DNA of 64,000 nt, from positions 1-64,000 of the forward strand of contig JAWKLR010000011.1 of NCBI GenBank assembly GCA_041392625.1, in the 5' to 3' direction. Shown one piece after another: positions 1-8,707 of this stretch (position 1 is the stretch's first letter; every line of letters starts with the position of its first letter). The notes under the pieces were generated by a model, which did no database searches, had not been told where the DNA came from, and worked only from the letters and a program-made list of their open reading frames with translations. This stretch comes from M3007 sp041392625 (lineage in GTDB: Bacteria > Bacteroidota > Bacteroidia > Chitinophagales > Saprospiraceae). The translations under genes were made by a program, and so were the position numbers.

Positions 1-866
1 GTGCGTACACCCCATCCACTCCCGGGGATTACGTCAATTCCTCTCCACAACTGATCCTGCACACAAAACACCTGATTGATAATTTCCTTTGCGCTAATAT
101 TCCCTTCTTCCTTAACCATCCTGGAGTATTGGTTTTCAACTTCCGCGCGTCCGGATTCAAGTTGCCTGACCACCATCAGAATTCCCTGTAAAATATCCAG
201 AGGTTCAAAACCGGTCACAACAATTGGAACCTGGTATTTTTTTGCCAGAGGATGGTATTCTTCCGTACCCATAATCGTACAAACATGGCCAGCTGCAAGA
301 AAACCATCAATTCGGGTTTCTTCATCGCTCATGATGGCATCGATGGCTGGCGGAACGAGTACATGAGAGGCAAGAATGGAATAATTGGTCAAACCCAACT
401 TATGTGCATGCAACACAGATAGTGCATTTGCGGGTGCGGTTGTTTCAAATCCAACTGCAAAAAACACCACCTCTTTATCCGGGTTGTTCTTGGCAATATT
501 GACTGCCTCAAGTGGAGAATACAGGATGCGGATATCTGCTCCCTGCGCCTTTGCCTCCAAAATACTTTTTGCACTACCCGGCACCCGAATCATGTCTCCA
601 AAACTGCACAAAATCACATTATCCTGCTCAGCCAGATAAATGGCTTTATCAATTAGGTGCAGGGGTGTCACACAAACCGGGCAGCCCGGGCCGTGCACCA
701 TGGTGATTTCATCGGGAAGCACACCCAATATTCCGTTTTTTACCAGGCTGTGGGTCTGCCCGCCACATACCTCCATGATCGACCAGGGCCGGGTAACCGT
801 TTGCTTTATTTCTTCCAACACCTTGGCGGCCAGTTCGGGGTCCCGGTATTCGGTTAAAAACTTCAT
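1..866 (-). CDS. hypD: Hydrogenase expression/formation protein HypD, C-terminus cut by window edge
   Basis: HypD is an iron-sulfur scaffold protein that, with HypC, assembles the Fe(CN)2CO centre of [NiFe]-hydrogenases in the cytoplasm. Translation from the ATG at 866 gives MKFLTEYRDPELAAKVLEEI, followed by the family motifs MEVCGGQTH, MVHGPGCPVCVTP and GFETTAPA, whose cysteines bind iron or take part in redox chemistry. About 288 residues are present; family members are about 360-380 long, so roughly 80 C-terminal residues lie beyond position 1. It begins 12 bases after the stop of the small preceding gene and is clearly part of the same minus-strand operon as hypF. No frameshift is seen in the motifs I translated by hand. 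Confidence 0.95.
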   Translation of the reverse strand, partial: MKFLTEYRDPELAAKVLEEIKQTVTRPWSIMEVCGGQTHSLVKNGILGVLPDEITMVHGPGCPVCVTPLHLIDKAIYLAEQDNVILCSFGDMIRVPGSAKSILEAKAQGADIRILYSPLEAVNIAKNNPDKEVVFFAVGFETTAPANALSVLHAHKLGLTNYSILASHVLVPPAIDAIMSDEETRIDGFLAAGHVCTIMGTEEYHPLAKKYQVPIVVTGFEPLDILQGILMVVRQLESGRAEVENQYSRMVKEEGNISAKEIINQVFCVQDQLWRGIDVIPGSGWGVR

Positions 867-878
867 GGCATCGTTGTT

Positions 879-1124
879 TTAGGAATTCAATTTCTCGAAC
901 TTTTCTGCAAACTGAATGACTTTTTGCAAGGGCAAGGGCTCCAGTATTTTTTCCAACAAATCAACCGGGTTTTCATCTTCGGCCAACTCCTTGCTTTGTT
1001 GTCCAAATGCATTCATGATTGCCCAAAATTCATCGTCCGACAAATTCTCATTCTCAGAATTTTGGTTTCGCTCCTTTTGCAGGTTTTCACTTCTTCGCTG
1101 TAAGAATTCTTTTAATCCACTCAT
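879..1124 (-). CDS. Small DUF4240-like protein inside the hyp operon
   Basis: This 81-residue protein sits between hypF and hypD, where hypC often lies. It is not HypC: it lacks the N-terminal MCLAIP motif and has no cysteine. Residues 29-81 (starting DDEFWAIMNAF, later LLEKILEPLPLQKVIQFAEKFEKL) resemble the N-terminal half of the DUF4240 family, which is helical and normally continues for another ~60-100 residues; here the protein stops. The first 28 residues are charged and probably disordered. Its ATG overlaps the hypF stop by four bases (ATGA), so translation is probably coupled. The function is unknown. That it assists hydrogenase maturation is inferred from position only. Confidence 0.7.
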   Translation of the reverse strand: MSGLKEFLQRRSENLQKERNQNSENENLSDDEFWAIMNAFGQQSKELAEDENPVDLLEKILEPLPLQKVIQFAEKFEKLNS

Positions 1125-3412
1125 GCTGAATGTGGTTGGCAGTACACGTAATAGATCAGTTGCCCCAGGGCTATGTTTTCATCATTTGGAGAAAGTTCTT
1201 TGTGAAAATACAAGTCAAAATCATCTCCCATGAATAAAATCAACAAATCGGTGAGCCAGGCATTTTGAAACACACCTCCGCTGAAGGCCACCTTTTTAAT
1301 TCCATACGACTCGGCAGTCTGTTTGATATAATCGGCCAGACTTATGTGGACTTTTGCTGCGATAAATTCCGAATCATACCCTTTCGACAAATCCTCCAAA
1401 ACGCTTTGAACAAGGAATTCAGAAATATTTATCGCTGAGCCATCGTGGTTTTTAAGGTAGGAATAGTAAAGTGTGGGCCTGTTGTGATGAAAATACCGAT
1501 GTGCAGCGTTTTCCAAAAGCATTGCAGCCTCGCCATGAAATGAATGTTTGTCAATCCCCAAAATAAGGCAAGCAATTGCATCAAAAATACGTCCAACGCT
1601 AGAAGATTGCAAATTATCGTCCTTACTCAACAATTTTTGATATATCCCCCATTCCTGCTCGTTGAATTTCCCTTTCAAAAGCGCATGTGCTTCCGGTATT
1701 TTATGCGCAATGGCTAATGCAGAAATGCGCGGTTCACGTGGCATTTTATCGCCCAAAATGAAGTCAAAATACGGTACATGCCCTATGCGCTCAATGTTGC
1801 CCTTTTTATAGCTAAAAAACTCTCCGCCCCATATGTTCCCGTCATCACCGAGTCCGGTTCCATCCCATATCACCCCCAGAATTTTATCTTCAATGGTCAA
1901 CAAATCATTCTCAGCAAGCACGGCACAAAAATGCGCTTTGTGGTGTTGGATTTCAAACGTTGGCACCTTGGCTTGCTCCGCCATTTCCTTTCCGATCTGT
2001 GTCGTCGGGTAAGCCGGATGTTTATCCAATAAAATTACTTCCGGACTTGCCTGATACAATTCCAAAAAATGCCGAAGACTATGCTGATAGTTCAACTGGG
2101 CTTCAAAGGCATCGGTATTTCCAAGGTATGGACTGATCAGGATGTTTTGGTTGCATACCAAAGCAAAAGCACTTTTGAGCATGGCCCCCATGGCCAAAAT
2201 ATTTTGCGTCGGTAGCCGAAGAGATGGATTGATGTATGCGGGAGCCAAGCCACGTGCACGACGAATGACGATGCGCTGGTATTTGAGGGCACTGAACCGG
2301 ACAACGCTGTCATCCTGTGGAGTGGCGATGTTTCGGTTGTTCATCAACAACACCGGGGAAATTTGAGTGAGTTCTCGAATTGCCTGTTGGTCTTCAAAAA
2401 TGATTGCGGCATGACTCCGGTTTCCACTGGTTGCCACAATGGGTTTTTTAAACTTTTTCAGCAACAAATCATACAAGGGGGTGTAGGGCAACATCACTCC
2501 AAGTTGCTGGAGCCCGGGTGCAATTTCATCGACTGCGATGGGAGTCATACGGTCCTCCTTGAGGTAAAGCAAAACAATCGGAGCGGCCCTGGATTCCAGT
2601 TCCAATTTTTCAAAAATATCAATCTCCGTATCCTCGGCCAGTTCGTACAGATCGTGGTACATAAGTGCCAAGGGCTTGGATGGGCGGTTTTTCAATTCAC
2701 GCAGACGTCGAATGGCCGCAGCATTGGTGGCATCGCAGGTAAGCAAGTACCCGCCAATGCCTTTTATTCCTACCAATTCGCCCTCCTCCCATGCCTGTAT
2801 GATTGCATCCAGATTCTCATCGCCCGGAATCTCAACACCACGATTCCAGATAGTCAGGCTGACTTTACACTTCGGGCAGGAATTGGTTTGGGAATAATTC
2901 CGCCGATCCATAGGGTCTGTGTATTCTGTCTGGCATTCCGGACACATATTGAACGCATCCATGGTGGTATGCTCCCGGTCGTATGGCAATGCCTGAATAA
3001 TAGAATACCGCGGGCCACAATTGGTGCAGGTGATAAATGGATAGTGGTATCGGCGATTTGAAGGGTCATGCAATTCCTTTTGGCAATCGGGGCACAAGGC
3101 AACATCCGAGGTAAGTTGCAAATCCCGTTCAGCCTGATCGTCACTTTCGCGGATGGAAAAACTGGAAAAATGCTGATCGGCTACAGCATGAAGGCTCCAG
3201 GAGGTAATTGTTGCCAGCGGAGGAGGGTTTGTTATGATTTTTTGCACAAATGCCTCTGCCTCATTCTTACTGCATTCCAGGAAAATATGCACGCCGTTTG
3301 TGGTGTTTTTTACAAATCCATTCACACCTTCTTTAAGGGCTAACTGATACACGAATGGTCGAAACCCAACCCCTTGAACAACTCCCTTAATATGGATGTG
3401 AATACAACTCAT
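1121..3412 (-). CDS. hypF: Carbamoyltransferase HypF (hydrogenase cyanide-ligand synthesis)
   Basis: HypF converts carbamoyl phosphate to carbamoyl-adenylate and passes it to HypE, supplying the CN ligands of the NiFe centre. The 763 residues match the full family length. An acylphosphatase domain comes first (GVVQGVGFRPFVY, residues ~10-22). Four CxxC pairs (C107/C110, C129/C132, C157/C160, C179/C182) form the zinc-finger region. A YrdC-like domain follows (around 210-390), then a Kae1-like carbamoyltransferase domain with KAHFCAVLAEN and WDGTGLGDDGNIWGGEF. The start overlaps the stop of the maturation protease by four bases, and its stop overlaps the next ATG in the same way, so these genes form one tightly coupled transcript. 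Confidence 0.97.
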   Translation of the reverse strand: MSCIHIHIKGVVQGVGFRPFVYQLALKEGVNGFVKNTTNGVHIFLECSKNEAEAFVQKIITNPPPLATITSWSLHAVADQHFSSFSIRESDDQAERDLQLTSDVALCPDCQKELHDPSNRRYHYPFITCTNCGPRYSIIQALPYDREHTTMDAFNMCPECQTEYTDPMDRRNYSQTNSCPKCKVSLTIWNRGVEIPGDENLDAIIQAWEEGELVGIKGIGGYLLTCDATNAAAIRRLRELKNRPSKPLALMYHDLYELAEDTEIDIFEKLELESRAAPIVLLYLKEDRMTPIAVDEIAPGLQQLGVMLPYTPLYDLLLKKFKKPIVATSGNRSHAAIIFEDQQAIRELTQISPVLLMNNRNIATPQDDSVVRFSALKYQRIVIRRARGLAPAYINPSLRLPTQNILAMGAMLKSAFALVCNQNILISPYLGNTDAFEAQLNYQHSLRHFLELYQASPEVILLDKHPAYPTTQIGKEMAEQAKVPTFEIQHHKAHFCAVLAENDLLTIEDKILGVIWDGTGLGDDGNIWGGEFFSYKKGNIERIGHVPYFDFILGDKMPREPRISALAIAHKIPEAHALLKGKFNEQEWGIYQKLLSKDDNLQSSSVGRIFDAIACLILGIDKHSFHGEAAMLLENAAHRYFHHNRPTLYYSYLKNHDGSAINISEFLVQSVLEDLSKGYDSEFIAAKVHISLADYIKQTAESYGIKKVAFSGGVFQNAWLTDLLILFMGDDFDLYFHKELSPNDENIALGQLIYYVYCQPHSA

Positions 3413-3930
3413 ACACGGGCTTCATACAATTGAGTGGCCCATTGGATCAACGTATCAATGGCTTTGGGCAGACAGGCTTGCACTTCAGGAGACATCTCAA
3501 CCGTCATTGGCATCATGCTTTCGATGGAAACCGTAAGAAGGTGCATATCCGGCAAATTATCCTGCAAATAGAGCGCTTCCAGCATGTCTTTTAATCCTAC
3601 ATCATGGACACTCAGGGTCTTGGGATAGTCGGATGCAAAACGCGGCTTAATCGTTTTTAGCGTTCCGGCTGGCTGTCCATCCATGGTTGCATCGACAAAA
3701 ATGACAGTGCCATACACATCAAAAACATTCATTAAAAAAAAGCCTCCGGTTCCTCCATCCAACACATCAATGTAATCAGGCAACTCCATTTTTTCCATTT
3801 CCTGCACAAGATGCACACCCACACCTTCGTCCCCCATCAGGTAATTACCGATACCCAGAATCAAAATACTGTCGGACTTATCAGCCCCAAAAACAAGTGC
3901 ATCCTCCAGTTGTTTGTTTTCCTTTTTCAT
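3409..3930 (-). CDS. Hydrogenase maturation endopeptidase (HyaD/HybD family)
   Basis: This nickel-dependent endopeptidase removes the C-terminal tail of the hydrogenase large subunit after nickel insertion. The 173-residue protein has the family start ILGIGNYLMGDEGVGVHLVQ, with the conserved Glu in GDEGVG. It also has the DGGTGG motif, VIFVDATMDG and the His motif LSVHDVGLKDML; these acidic and His residues bind nickel in the family. It overlaps hypF by four bases. It lies downstream of a strong hairpin that separates it from the structural genes, so it probably has lower or separate expression. Its likely substrate is the large subunit encoded at 4758-6494, whose uncleaved tail is present. 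Confidence 0.93.
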   Translation of the reverse strand: MKKENKQLEDALVFGADKSDSILILGIGNYLMGDEGVGVHLVQEMEKMELPDYIDVLDGGTGGFFLMNVFDVYGTVIFVDATMDGQPAGTLKTIKPRFASDYPKTLSVHDVGLKDMLEALYLQDNLPDMHLLTVSIESMMPMTVEMSPEVQACLPKAIDTLIQWATQLYEARV

Positions 3931-3973
3931 AATGTATTAACTCCTAGGTTAGTAAACGTGCTCTAAGATCGGC

Positions 3974-4020
3974 ATTGATAAAAAAAACCTTGCTGAATCA
4001 ACAAGGTTTTTTTTATCAAT
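3974..4020. terminator. Perfect 19-bp hairpin between hydrogenase structural and maturation genes
   Basis: Arms 3974-3992 and 4002-4020 are perfect reverse complements with a 9-base loop. Each arm contains a run of eight A or T, so the hairpin reads as a terminator on either strand. On the minus strand it lies 8 bases past the cytochrome b stop. It probably ends or attenuates the structural transcript, with some read-through or processing into the protease-hypF-hypD genes. Confidence 0.85.
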
Positions 4021-4028
4021 CGGCCTGA

Positions 4029-4745
4029 CTAGCCTTTTCTAATTCTATCCTTGCAGACAAATTTAAATCCACTGAACATGGATGATGTTTCTCCCCGTGC
4101 CTCCAGCCAATCGTGGAAAAATACGAGGTAAATGTGGATGGCAATAATCAACCACATCAGCCACATGGTAACGTGGTGAATAGATCGAGCCATAAAATCG
4201 CCACCCATTGCAGGGACAACCCATTTAAACATCTTGGGCAACCACCAGGTAGCCATGTCGGCATATAAACCAAAGCCGGTAAATACCATGACAAGTGCTA
4301 AGATGAATAAGAACAGGTAGGCTGCAGTTGCAAGACTGTTGTGTCCGATGCTGATATGGGAAAGTTGCTGCTGCGAGAACTTTTCACCTTTGTGTGGAAT
4401 CAGCAATATATCGTGCTTTAAGACATAACCCATGTTCTGAAGGGCTTTCTTCCTGAATGGAATAAATTCCTTCCAGTTTGCAAACTGATTGCCTGCAAAA
4501 AAGGCCCAATACAGACGCAATACCATAACTGTCAAGAAGATATATGCCGATGCAAAGTGTACTGCCCGCACGGTGCCAAACCAGTAGGAATTCCACGCTT
4601 CATGGCTGGATTGAATCGCCAGAGGCTTCGCTATGATGTAACCAGTGACACTCAGCACCAAAATGGCAAGTGCATTGATCCAGTGAAAAATTCGCACCGG
4701 AAGTTCCCAGACATAGACTTTGACAAATTCTAGGTTCTTTACCAT
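4029..4745 (-). CDS. Ni/Fe-hydrogenase b-type cytochrome subunit (HyaC/HupC type)
   Basis: This membrane cytochrome b anchors the hydrogenase dimer and passes H2-derived electrons to quinone. The 238 residues contain four hydrophobic helices: about residues 18-38 (FHWINALAILVLSVTGYII), 62-82 (VHFASAYIFLTVMVLRLYW), 135-155 (YLFLFILALVMVFTGFGLY) and 190-212 (HHVTMWLMWLIIAIHIYLVF). Histidines in helices 1, 2 and 4 are placed as haem ligands in this family. It starts 12 bases after the large-subunit stop, in the usual small-large-cytochrome order. The large and small subunits upstream and the hairpin directly downstream mark it as the last structural gene. Confidence 0.94.
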   Translation of the reverse strand: MVKNLEFVKVYVWELPVRIFHWINALAILVLSVTGYIIAKPLAIQSSHEAWNSYWFGTVRAVHFASAYIFLTVMVLRLYWAFFAGNQFANWKEFIPFRKKALQNMGYVLKHDILLIPHKGEKFSQQQLSHISIGHNSLATAAYLFLFILALVMVFTGFGLYADMATWWLPKMFKWVVPAMGGDFMARSIHHVTMWLMWLIIAIHIYLVFFHDWLEARGETSSMFSGFKFVCKDRIRKG

Positions 4746-4757
4746 GATAATTTCATT

Positions 4758-6494
4758 TTAAATGGTGCAAACTGAGATGTTATCTACCTTGGAAATGTGC
4801 GCGCCATGCTCGTCGTACAAGTGCACAGAACAGGCAATGCACGGGTCAAAGGAGTGGATGGTTCGCAGGATTTCCAATGGGAGTTTCTCGTCTGCTACCG
4901 GAGTACCGATCAAGGTGGATTCATAGGCAGAGCGCTGCCCTTTCGGATCCCTTGGTGATGCATTCCAGGTGGAAGGAACAACCTGTTGGTAATTTTCAGT
5001 TTTACCATCCTTGATTTTAATCCAGTGTGCCAGTGCACCCCGTGGTGCCTCCATATAACCAACTCCTTTTGCCTCACTTGGCCAGGTTTCAGGTTCCCAA
5101 TTTTCCATGTTGGCCATACGGGTATCGCCGTTCTTGATATTTTCAATCAACTGATCGTAAAACTCCAGCGACCAACCAGCGCTCAGTTTGGCACAAATAC
5201 CGCGTGCAGCAGTCCGGCCAAGCGTGGAGAACAAGGCTTCAACAGGCACATCCAGGGTTTTCAAAACGTAGTTAACAGCGTCCTGCGTTTCTTTGTCACC
5301 CCGTCCGTAATTAACCAAAACGCGAGCCAGCGGACCAACTTCCATCGGCATACCCTGCCAGCGCGGAGTCTTGATGAAGCTGTACTTCTGGTCGACATCC
5401 AAATGCTTATACGGTGGTTTCGGGCCACTGTAGTTGATGTTGGTTTCACCATCCCATGGGTGCTTGCCACCATTGGCATCGCCGGAATAATCGTACCAGG
5501 AGTTGTTCACAAATTCCTGGATATCGTCATTGCGGTGGTTGACATCAATTACTTTGGATATATCGCGATCGAGAATGATGCCTTGCTGGAATTTAAAGGA
5601 ACCAATGTCCGGACTGTTGTAACCGGCCGTTGGGTATTCTCCATAGCTCATGTAGTTTCCAAAGCCCTTTCCGATTGCGCCCCAGTTTTTGTAGAAGGAA
5701 GCAATAGCCAGCAGGTCAGGAATGTAGACTTCATCGATGAAGCGTTTTCCTTCTTCCAGTTTGCTTCGAACATAGGCCAGGCGTTCAGCATTCAACCCAC
5801 CTGGATCGTTTTCGTTGATGGAGCAGGCCATCCCCCCTACCAAATAGTTGGGGTGTGGGTTTTTACCACCAAAGATGGTATGTACCTTAACCATTTCCTT
5901 TTGCCATTCGAGCGCCTCCAGATAGTGTGCTACGCCCATAAGGTTTGCTTCGGCAGGCAACTTCATGGCGGGGTGTCCCCAATAGCCATTTGCGAAAATG
6001 CCCAGCTGTCCGCTTTCAACAAAGCGGGTCAAACGCTTTTGCAAATCGGAGAAATATCCTGGGGAACTCTTTGGCCAGTTTGAAATGCTCTGGGCGAGTT
6101 TGGATGTTTCAACCGGATCTGCTTTGAGTGCACTGACTACGTCCACCCAATCAAGTGCATGCAAATGGTAAAAGTGCACCACGTGGTCGTGCATATACAG
6201 TGCTGCAGCCATGATGTTGCGAACAAGTTCTGCATTGGGTGGAACTACAATGCCAACGGCATCTTCTACCGCCCGTACAGAAGCAAGCGCGTGGACAGTC
6301 GTACAAACACCACAGGTACGTTGTACAAATGCCCAAACATCTCTGGGATCACGTCCTTTTACTATATTTTCAATGCCTCGAACCATGGTACTGGAACTCC
6401 AGGCATCTACTATTTTTCCATCTTTTACTTCGGCTTCTATCCTTAGGTGCCCCTCAATTCGTGTGATGGGATCGACAACTATTCTTTCTGCCAT
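4758..6494 (-). CDS. [NiFe]-hydrogenase large (catalytic) subunit, group 1
   Basis: This subunit carries the NiFe centre of an uptake hydrogenase. The N-terminal cysteine pair is in RTCGVC (C61, C64) and the C-terminal pair in DPCIACSVH (C552, C555, H558). RIEGH (E14) supplies the conserved proton-path glutamate. After His558 a 20-residue tail remains, which is the extension removed by the maturation protease. The nickel ligands are all cysteine, with no selenocysteine. The length (578) fits membrane-bound group 1 enzymes. It has no export signal of its own and would cross the membrane with the Tat-signal small subunit, 19 bases upstream. Confidence 0.97.
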   Translation of the reverse strand: MAERIVVDPITRIEGHLRIEAEVKDGKIVDAWSSSTMVRGIENIVKGRDPRDVWAFVQRTCGVCTTVHALASVRAVEDAVGIVVPPNAELVRNIMAAALYMHDHVVHFYHLHALDWVDVVSALKADPVETSKLAQSISNWPKSSPGYFSDLQKRLTRFVESGQLGIFANGYWGHPAMKLPAEANLMGVAHYLEALEWQKEMVKVHTIFGGKNPHPNYLVGGMACSINENDPGGLNAERLAYVRSKLEEGKRFIDEVYIPDLLAIASFYKNWGAIGKGFGNYMSYGEYPTAGYNSPDIGSFKFQQGIILDRDISKVIDVNHRNDDIQEFVNNSWYDYSGDANGGKHPWDGETNINYSGPKPPYKHLDVDQKYSFIKTPRWQGMPMEVGPLARVLVNYGRGDKETQDAVNYVLKTLDVPVEALFSTLGRTAARGICAKLSAGWSLEFYDQLIENIKNGDTRMANMENWEPETWPSEAKGVGYMEAPRGALAHWIKIKDGKTENYQQVVPSTWNASPRDPKGQRSAYESTLIGTPVADEKLPLEILRTIHSFDPCIACSVHLYDEHGAHISKVDNISVCTI

Positions 6495-6513
6495 TTTATT
6501 AGTATTTTAGATG

Positions 6514-7635
6514 TTATGCTTCTATGTTTTCTTCATTCTTCCGGCCCGATTCGATTTCGGAATTGACTTCCTTGCGTTTTGCCACTATCGAGGCAACCGC
6601 ATGGACACCAACACCAACACCAACCGCACCCAGTGCAACTTTACCAATCTTGTCAGCAGTACTTTCAATACCAAAGCCTGGCAAATTGGTAAGGCGCTCA
6701 TACAATGGGCCGCTATCCCAGAAGTTTTCTTCACTACAACCAATACATCCGTGGCCAGACTGGATCGGATAACTTACACCGTTGTTCCATTTCATGGAGC
6801 CACAGGAGTTGTACGTCATCGGCCCCTTACAGCCTACCTTGTACAGACAGTATCCTTTTTTTGCATTTTCATCATCAAATGTTTCTGCAAACAAACCCGC
6901 ATCGTAATACGGTCTTCTGTAACAGCTATCGTGAACCCGCTTGGCATAGAAGGCCTTTGGCCGACCGATTCGGTCCAGTTCAGGCAATCGACCAAATGCA
7001 ACGAGGTGAACAATCACACCCGCCATAACCTCACCGATTGGCGGACAACCGGGAACCTTGATGATCGGCTTATTGGTAATAATCTTGTGGATTGGTGTGG
7101 CAGTCGTTGGGTTTGGATAGGCAGACTGTACACAGCCATTGGAAGCACAACTACCCCAGGCAATAATTGCCTTGGCGCCTTCTGCGGCTTCCTTGAGTTG
7201 CTCGATAGCGGTTTTACCGGCAATGACGCAATAGTTCCCGTCGTCACCGAGCGGAACCGAGCCCTCAACACATAAAATATACTCACCATGGTATTTCTCC
7301 ATAGTAGCATGCTTTGCGGCTTCAGCCTGATCTCCGGCAGCGGCCATCAGCGTTTCTGTATAATCCAGGGAGATTTTATCCAAAATTATGTCGGCAACAA
7401 TCGGGTGATCCGAGCGAATAAAGGACTCACTACAACAGGTACATTCCTGGTAGTGCTCCCAGATAACAGGGATGCGCGGTGTGGTCTCCAGCTTTTGGGT
7501 AATCTGCCCAATAGCCTTTGTACTCAAACCCATGTAAGCCGCCATATAGGTAGCGAACTTCATAAAGTCACGTCTTGAATACCCCTGTTTAACAATTGCT
7601 TCGAGATACGTATCTCTTCTTTTTCGATTTGCCAT
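6514..7635 (-). CDS. [NiFe]-hydrogenase small subunit, O2-tolerant group 1d type
   Basis: This is the electron-transfer subunit with three iron-sulfur clusters. A twin-arginine signal (YSRRDFMKF, residues 19-27) directs export. The proximal-cluster motif reads ECTCC (C65, C67, C68), then GSCASNGC (C163, C168) and GCPP (C197). The two extra cysteines (C67 and C168) correspond to Cys19 and Cys120 of E. coli Hyd-1, which build the [4Fe-3S] cluster that allows work in air. Motifs for the distal and medial clusters (VHDSCYRR, GYCLYKVGC, GHGCIGC) are present. A C-terminal transmembrane helix (about residues 332-354) anchors it to cytochrome b. The function assignment is firm; O2 tolerance is inferred from the cysteine pattern. 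Confidence 0.96.
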   Translation of the reverse strand: MANRKRRDTYLEAIVKQGYSRRDFMKFATYMAAYMGLSTKAIGQITQKLETTPRIPVIWEHYQECTCCSESFIRSDHPIVADIILDKISLDYTETLMAAAGDQAEAAKHATMEKYHGEYILCVEGSVPLGDDGNYCVIAGKTAIEQLKEAAEGAKAIIAWGSCASNGCVQSAYPNPTTATPIHKIITNKPIIKVPGCPPIGEVMAGVIVHLVAFGRLPELDRIGRPKAFYAKRVHDSCYRRPYYDAGLFAETFDDENAKKGYCLYKVGCKGPMTYNSCGSMKWNNGVSYPIQSGHGCIGCSEENFWDSGPLYERLTNLPGFGIESTADKIGKVALGAVGVGVGVHAVASIVAKRKEVNSEIESGRKNEENIEA

Positions 7636-7664
7636 AACAACTGTATTTTGTTATATGTGTTGTT

Positions 7665-8387
7665 TCATATTGTCAGCCAATAAATGCCTACTGTAATTGC
7701 AAAAACACCACCCCAAAAAGGCAGGGTTTTATAGGCATGTTGTTGATCACTTACTCCTGCCAAAATATTTGCCCTTCCAATGAGCAGCGCATAGGTCGAC
7801 ATAGCCAAAACTGAGCCCCCTCCAAATCCGATGATGTATGCCATTGAACTGCTCATATTGGTAAATCCCAAAACCGGCAACAACAAAATAAAATGAGCAA
7901 TTCCGGCAAAGCCATGAATCACTCCAATCCCAAATGCCGCCTTGTCGTTTTTTACGTTGGTTTCAGGGTGCGTATGCTGGTGTGTATGTACATGGTGTTG
8001 ATGGGGGTGAATATGCACGTATGAATGTGCGCCATGGTGCACATGCGGATGAACGTGTAATTTAGGTTTATGAAAAATCCGGTAAAATGACCACCCACCA
8101 ATCAATATCAACAGGAGCCCTACGAGGTGCTCGCTGTGTGCAGAAATTTGTTCTACCGGGATAAGGTCTTTGAAAAGGAGGAGCAATACTCCAATGCCCA
8201 ACATTCCACTGATGTGACCCAGTCCCCAAAAAAAGCCCACTTTCCAATACTTCTTCTTGGATTCAAATACCAACGGAGTCACCGCAGCCAAATGATCCGG
8301 ACCTGTCAACACGTGAATTGCCGCAGCAGTCAACCCTGCCCACAAAGGCAATATGGCAAAAGAAAATATGTCTAAAAACACTTGCAC
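7665..8387 (-). CDS. NicO/UreH-type nickel transporter with histidine-rich loop
   Basis: This is the first gene of the hydrogenase operon, 29 bases before the small subunit. The 240 residues form about six helices. Helix 1 carries HVLTGPDHLAAV, the H-x5-DH signature of the UreH/NicO nickel transport family, and a later helix has HGFAGIAHF. Between them (about residues 110-143) is a cytosolic or periplasmic loop with some 17 histidines in HxH patterns, suited to binding Ni2+. The likely role is supplying nickel to the NiFe centre. Other metals (Co2+) or a HupE-like role are possible. The position gives good support for nickel. Confidence 0.88.
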   Translation of the reverse strand: MQVFLDIFSFAILPLWAGLTAAAIHVLTGPDHLAAVTPLVFESKKKYWKVGFFWGLGHISGMLGIGVLLLLFKDLIPVEQISAHSEHLVGLLLILIGGWSFYRIFHKPKLHVHPHVHHGAHSYVHIHPHQHHVHTHQHTHPETNVKNDKAAFGIGVIHGFAGIAHFILLLPVLGFTNMSSSMAYIIGFGGGSVLAMSTYALLIGRANILAGVSDQQHAYKTLPFWGGVFAITVGIYWLTI

Positions 8388-8707
8388 TTTACAAGTCGCT
8401 TTCTACAAGAATTTGATCCTGAAAGGGGAAGCGTACCCCATTCATATCATTTATAAAAATGATGCTACAATTTAGCGTTAAATCAGATCTAAATAAAGGG
8501 AGAAAGACTCTTTTTAGAGCAGGATACTCTATTTATAAATAATCTTAATGTAGATAAGGCTTCATGTAAAAAACAATACATAATCACCTGCTTATCAGTG
8601 ATTTCAGGCAGCGCACTACATGATCTATGTCACCATTTGACCCATAATTTGCACCAAAGAACAGCAGGATAAAAACAGAAGGCAAATGCACGTGATTCTT
8701 GTAAAGA
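8388..8707 (-). promoter_or_regulatory. Probable promoter/leader region of the hydrogenase operon
   Basis: This 320-bp gap precedes the nickel transporter gene, the first gene of the operon, and follows the end of the broken PLP-enzyme gene. It is AT-rich and has no convincing ORF. I see a short inverted repeat (CTCTAAAAAGAG) near 8510-8521, but no clear TAnnTTTG box and no clear FNR-like palindrome. Regulation by H2, nickel or oxygen cannot be read from it. Confidence 0.4.

Noticed and set aside
879..1124. The small gene between hypF and hypD as HypC
   Set aside because: It has no MCLAIP start, no cysteine and a different residue pattern; it resembles DUF4240.
4986..6083. Long plus-strand open frame of 365 codons opposite the hydrogenase large subunit
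   Set aside because: It is the antisense of a certain gene, has no family likeness, and reflects codon bias on the opposite strand.
8388..8707. A riboswitch or FNR site upstream of the hydrogenase operon
   Set aside because: No conserved riboswitch core and no TTGAT-N4-ATCAA palindrome could be found. The small inverted repeat there is too short to call.
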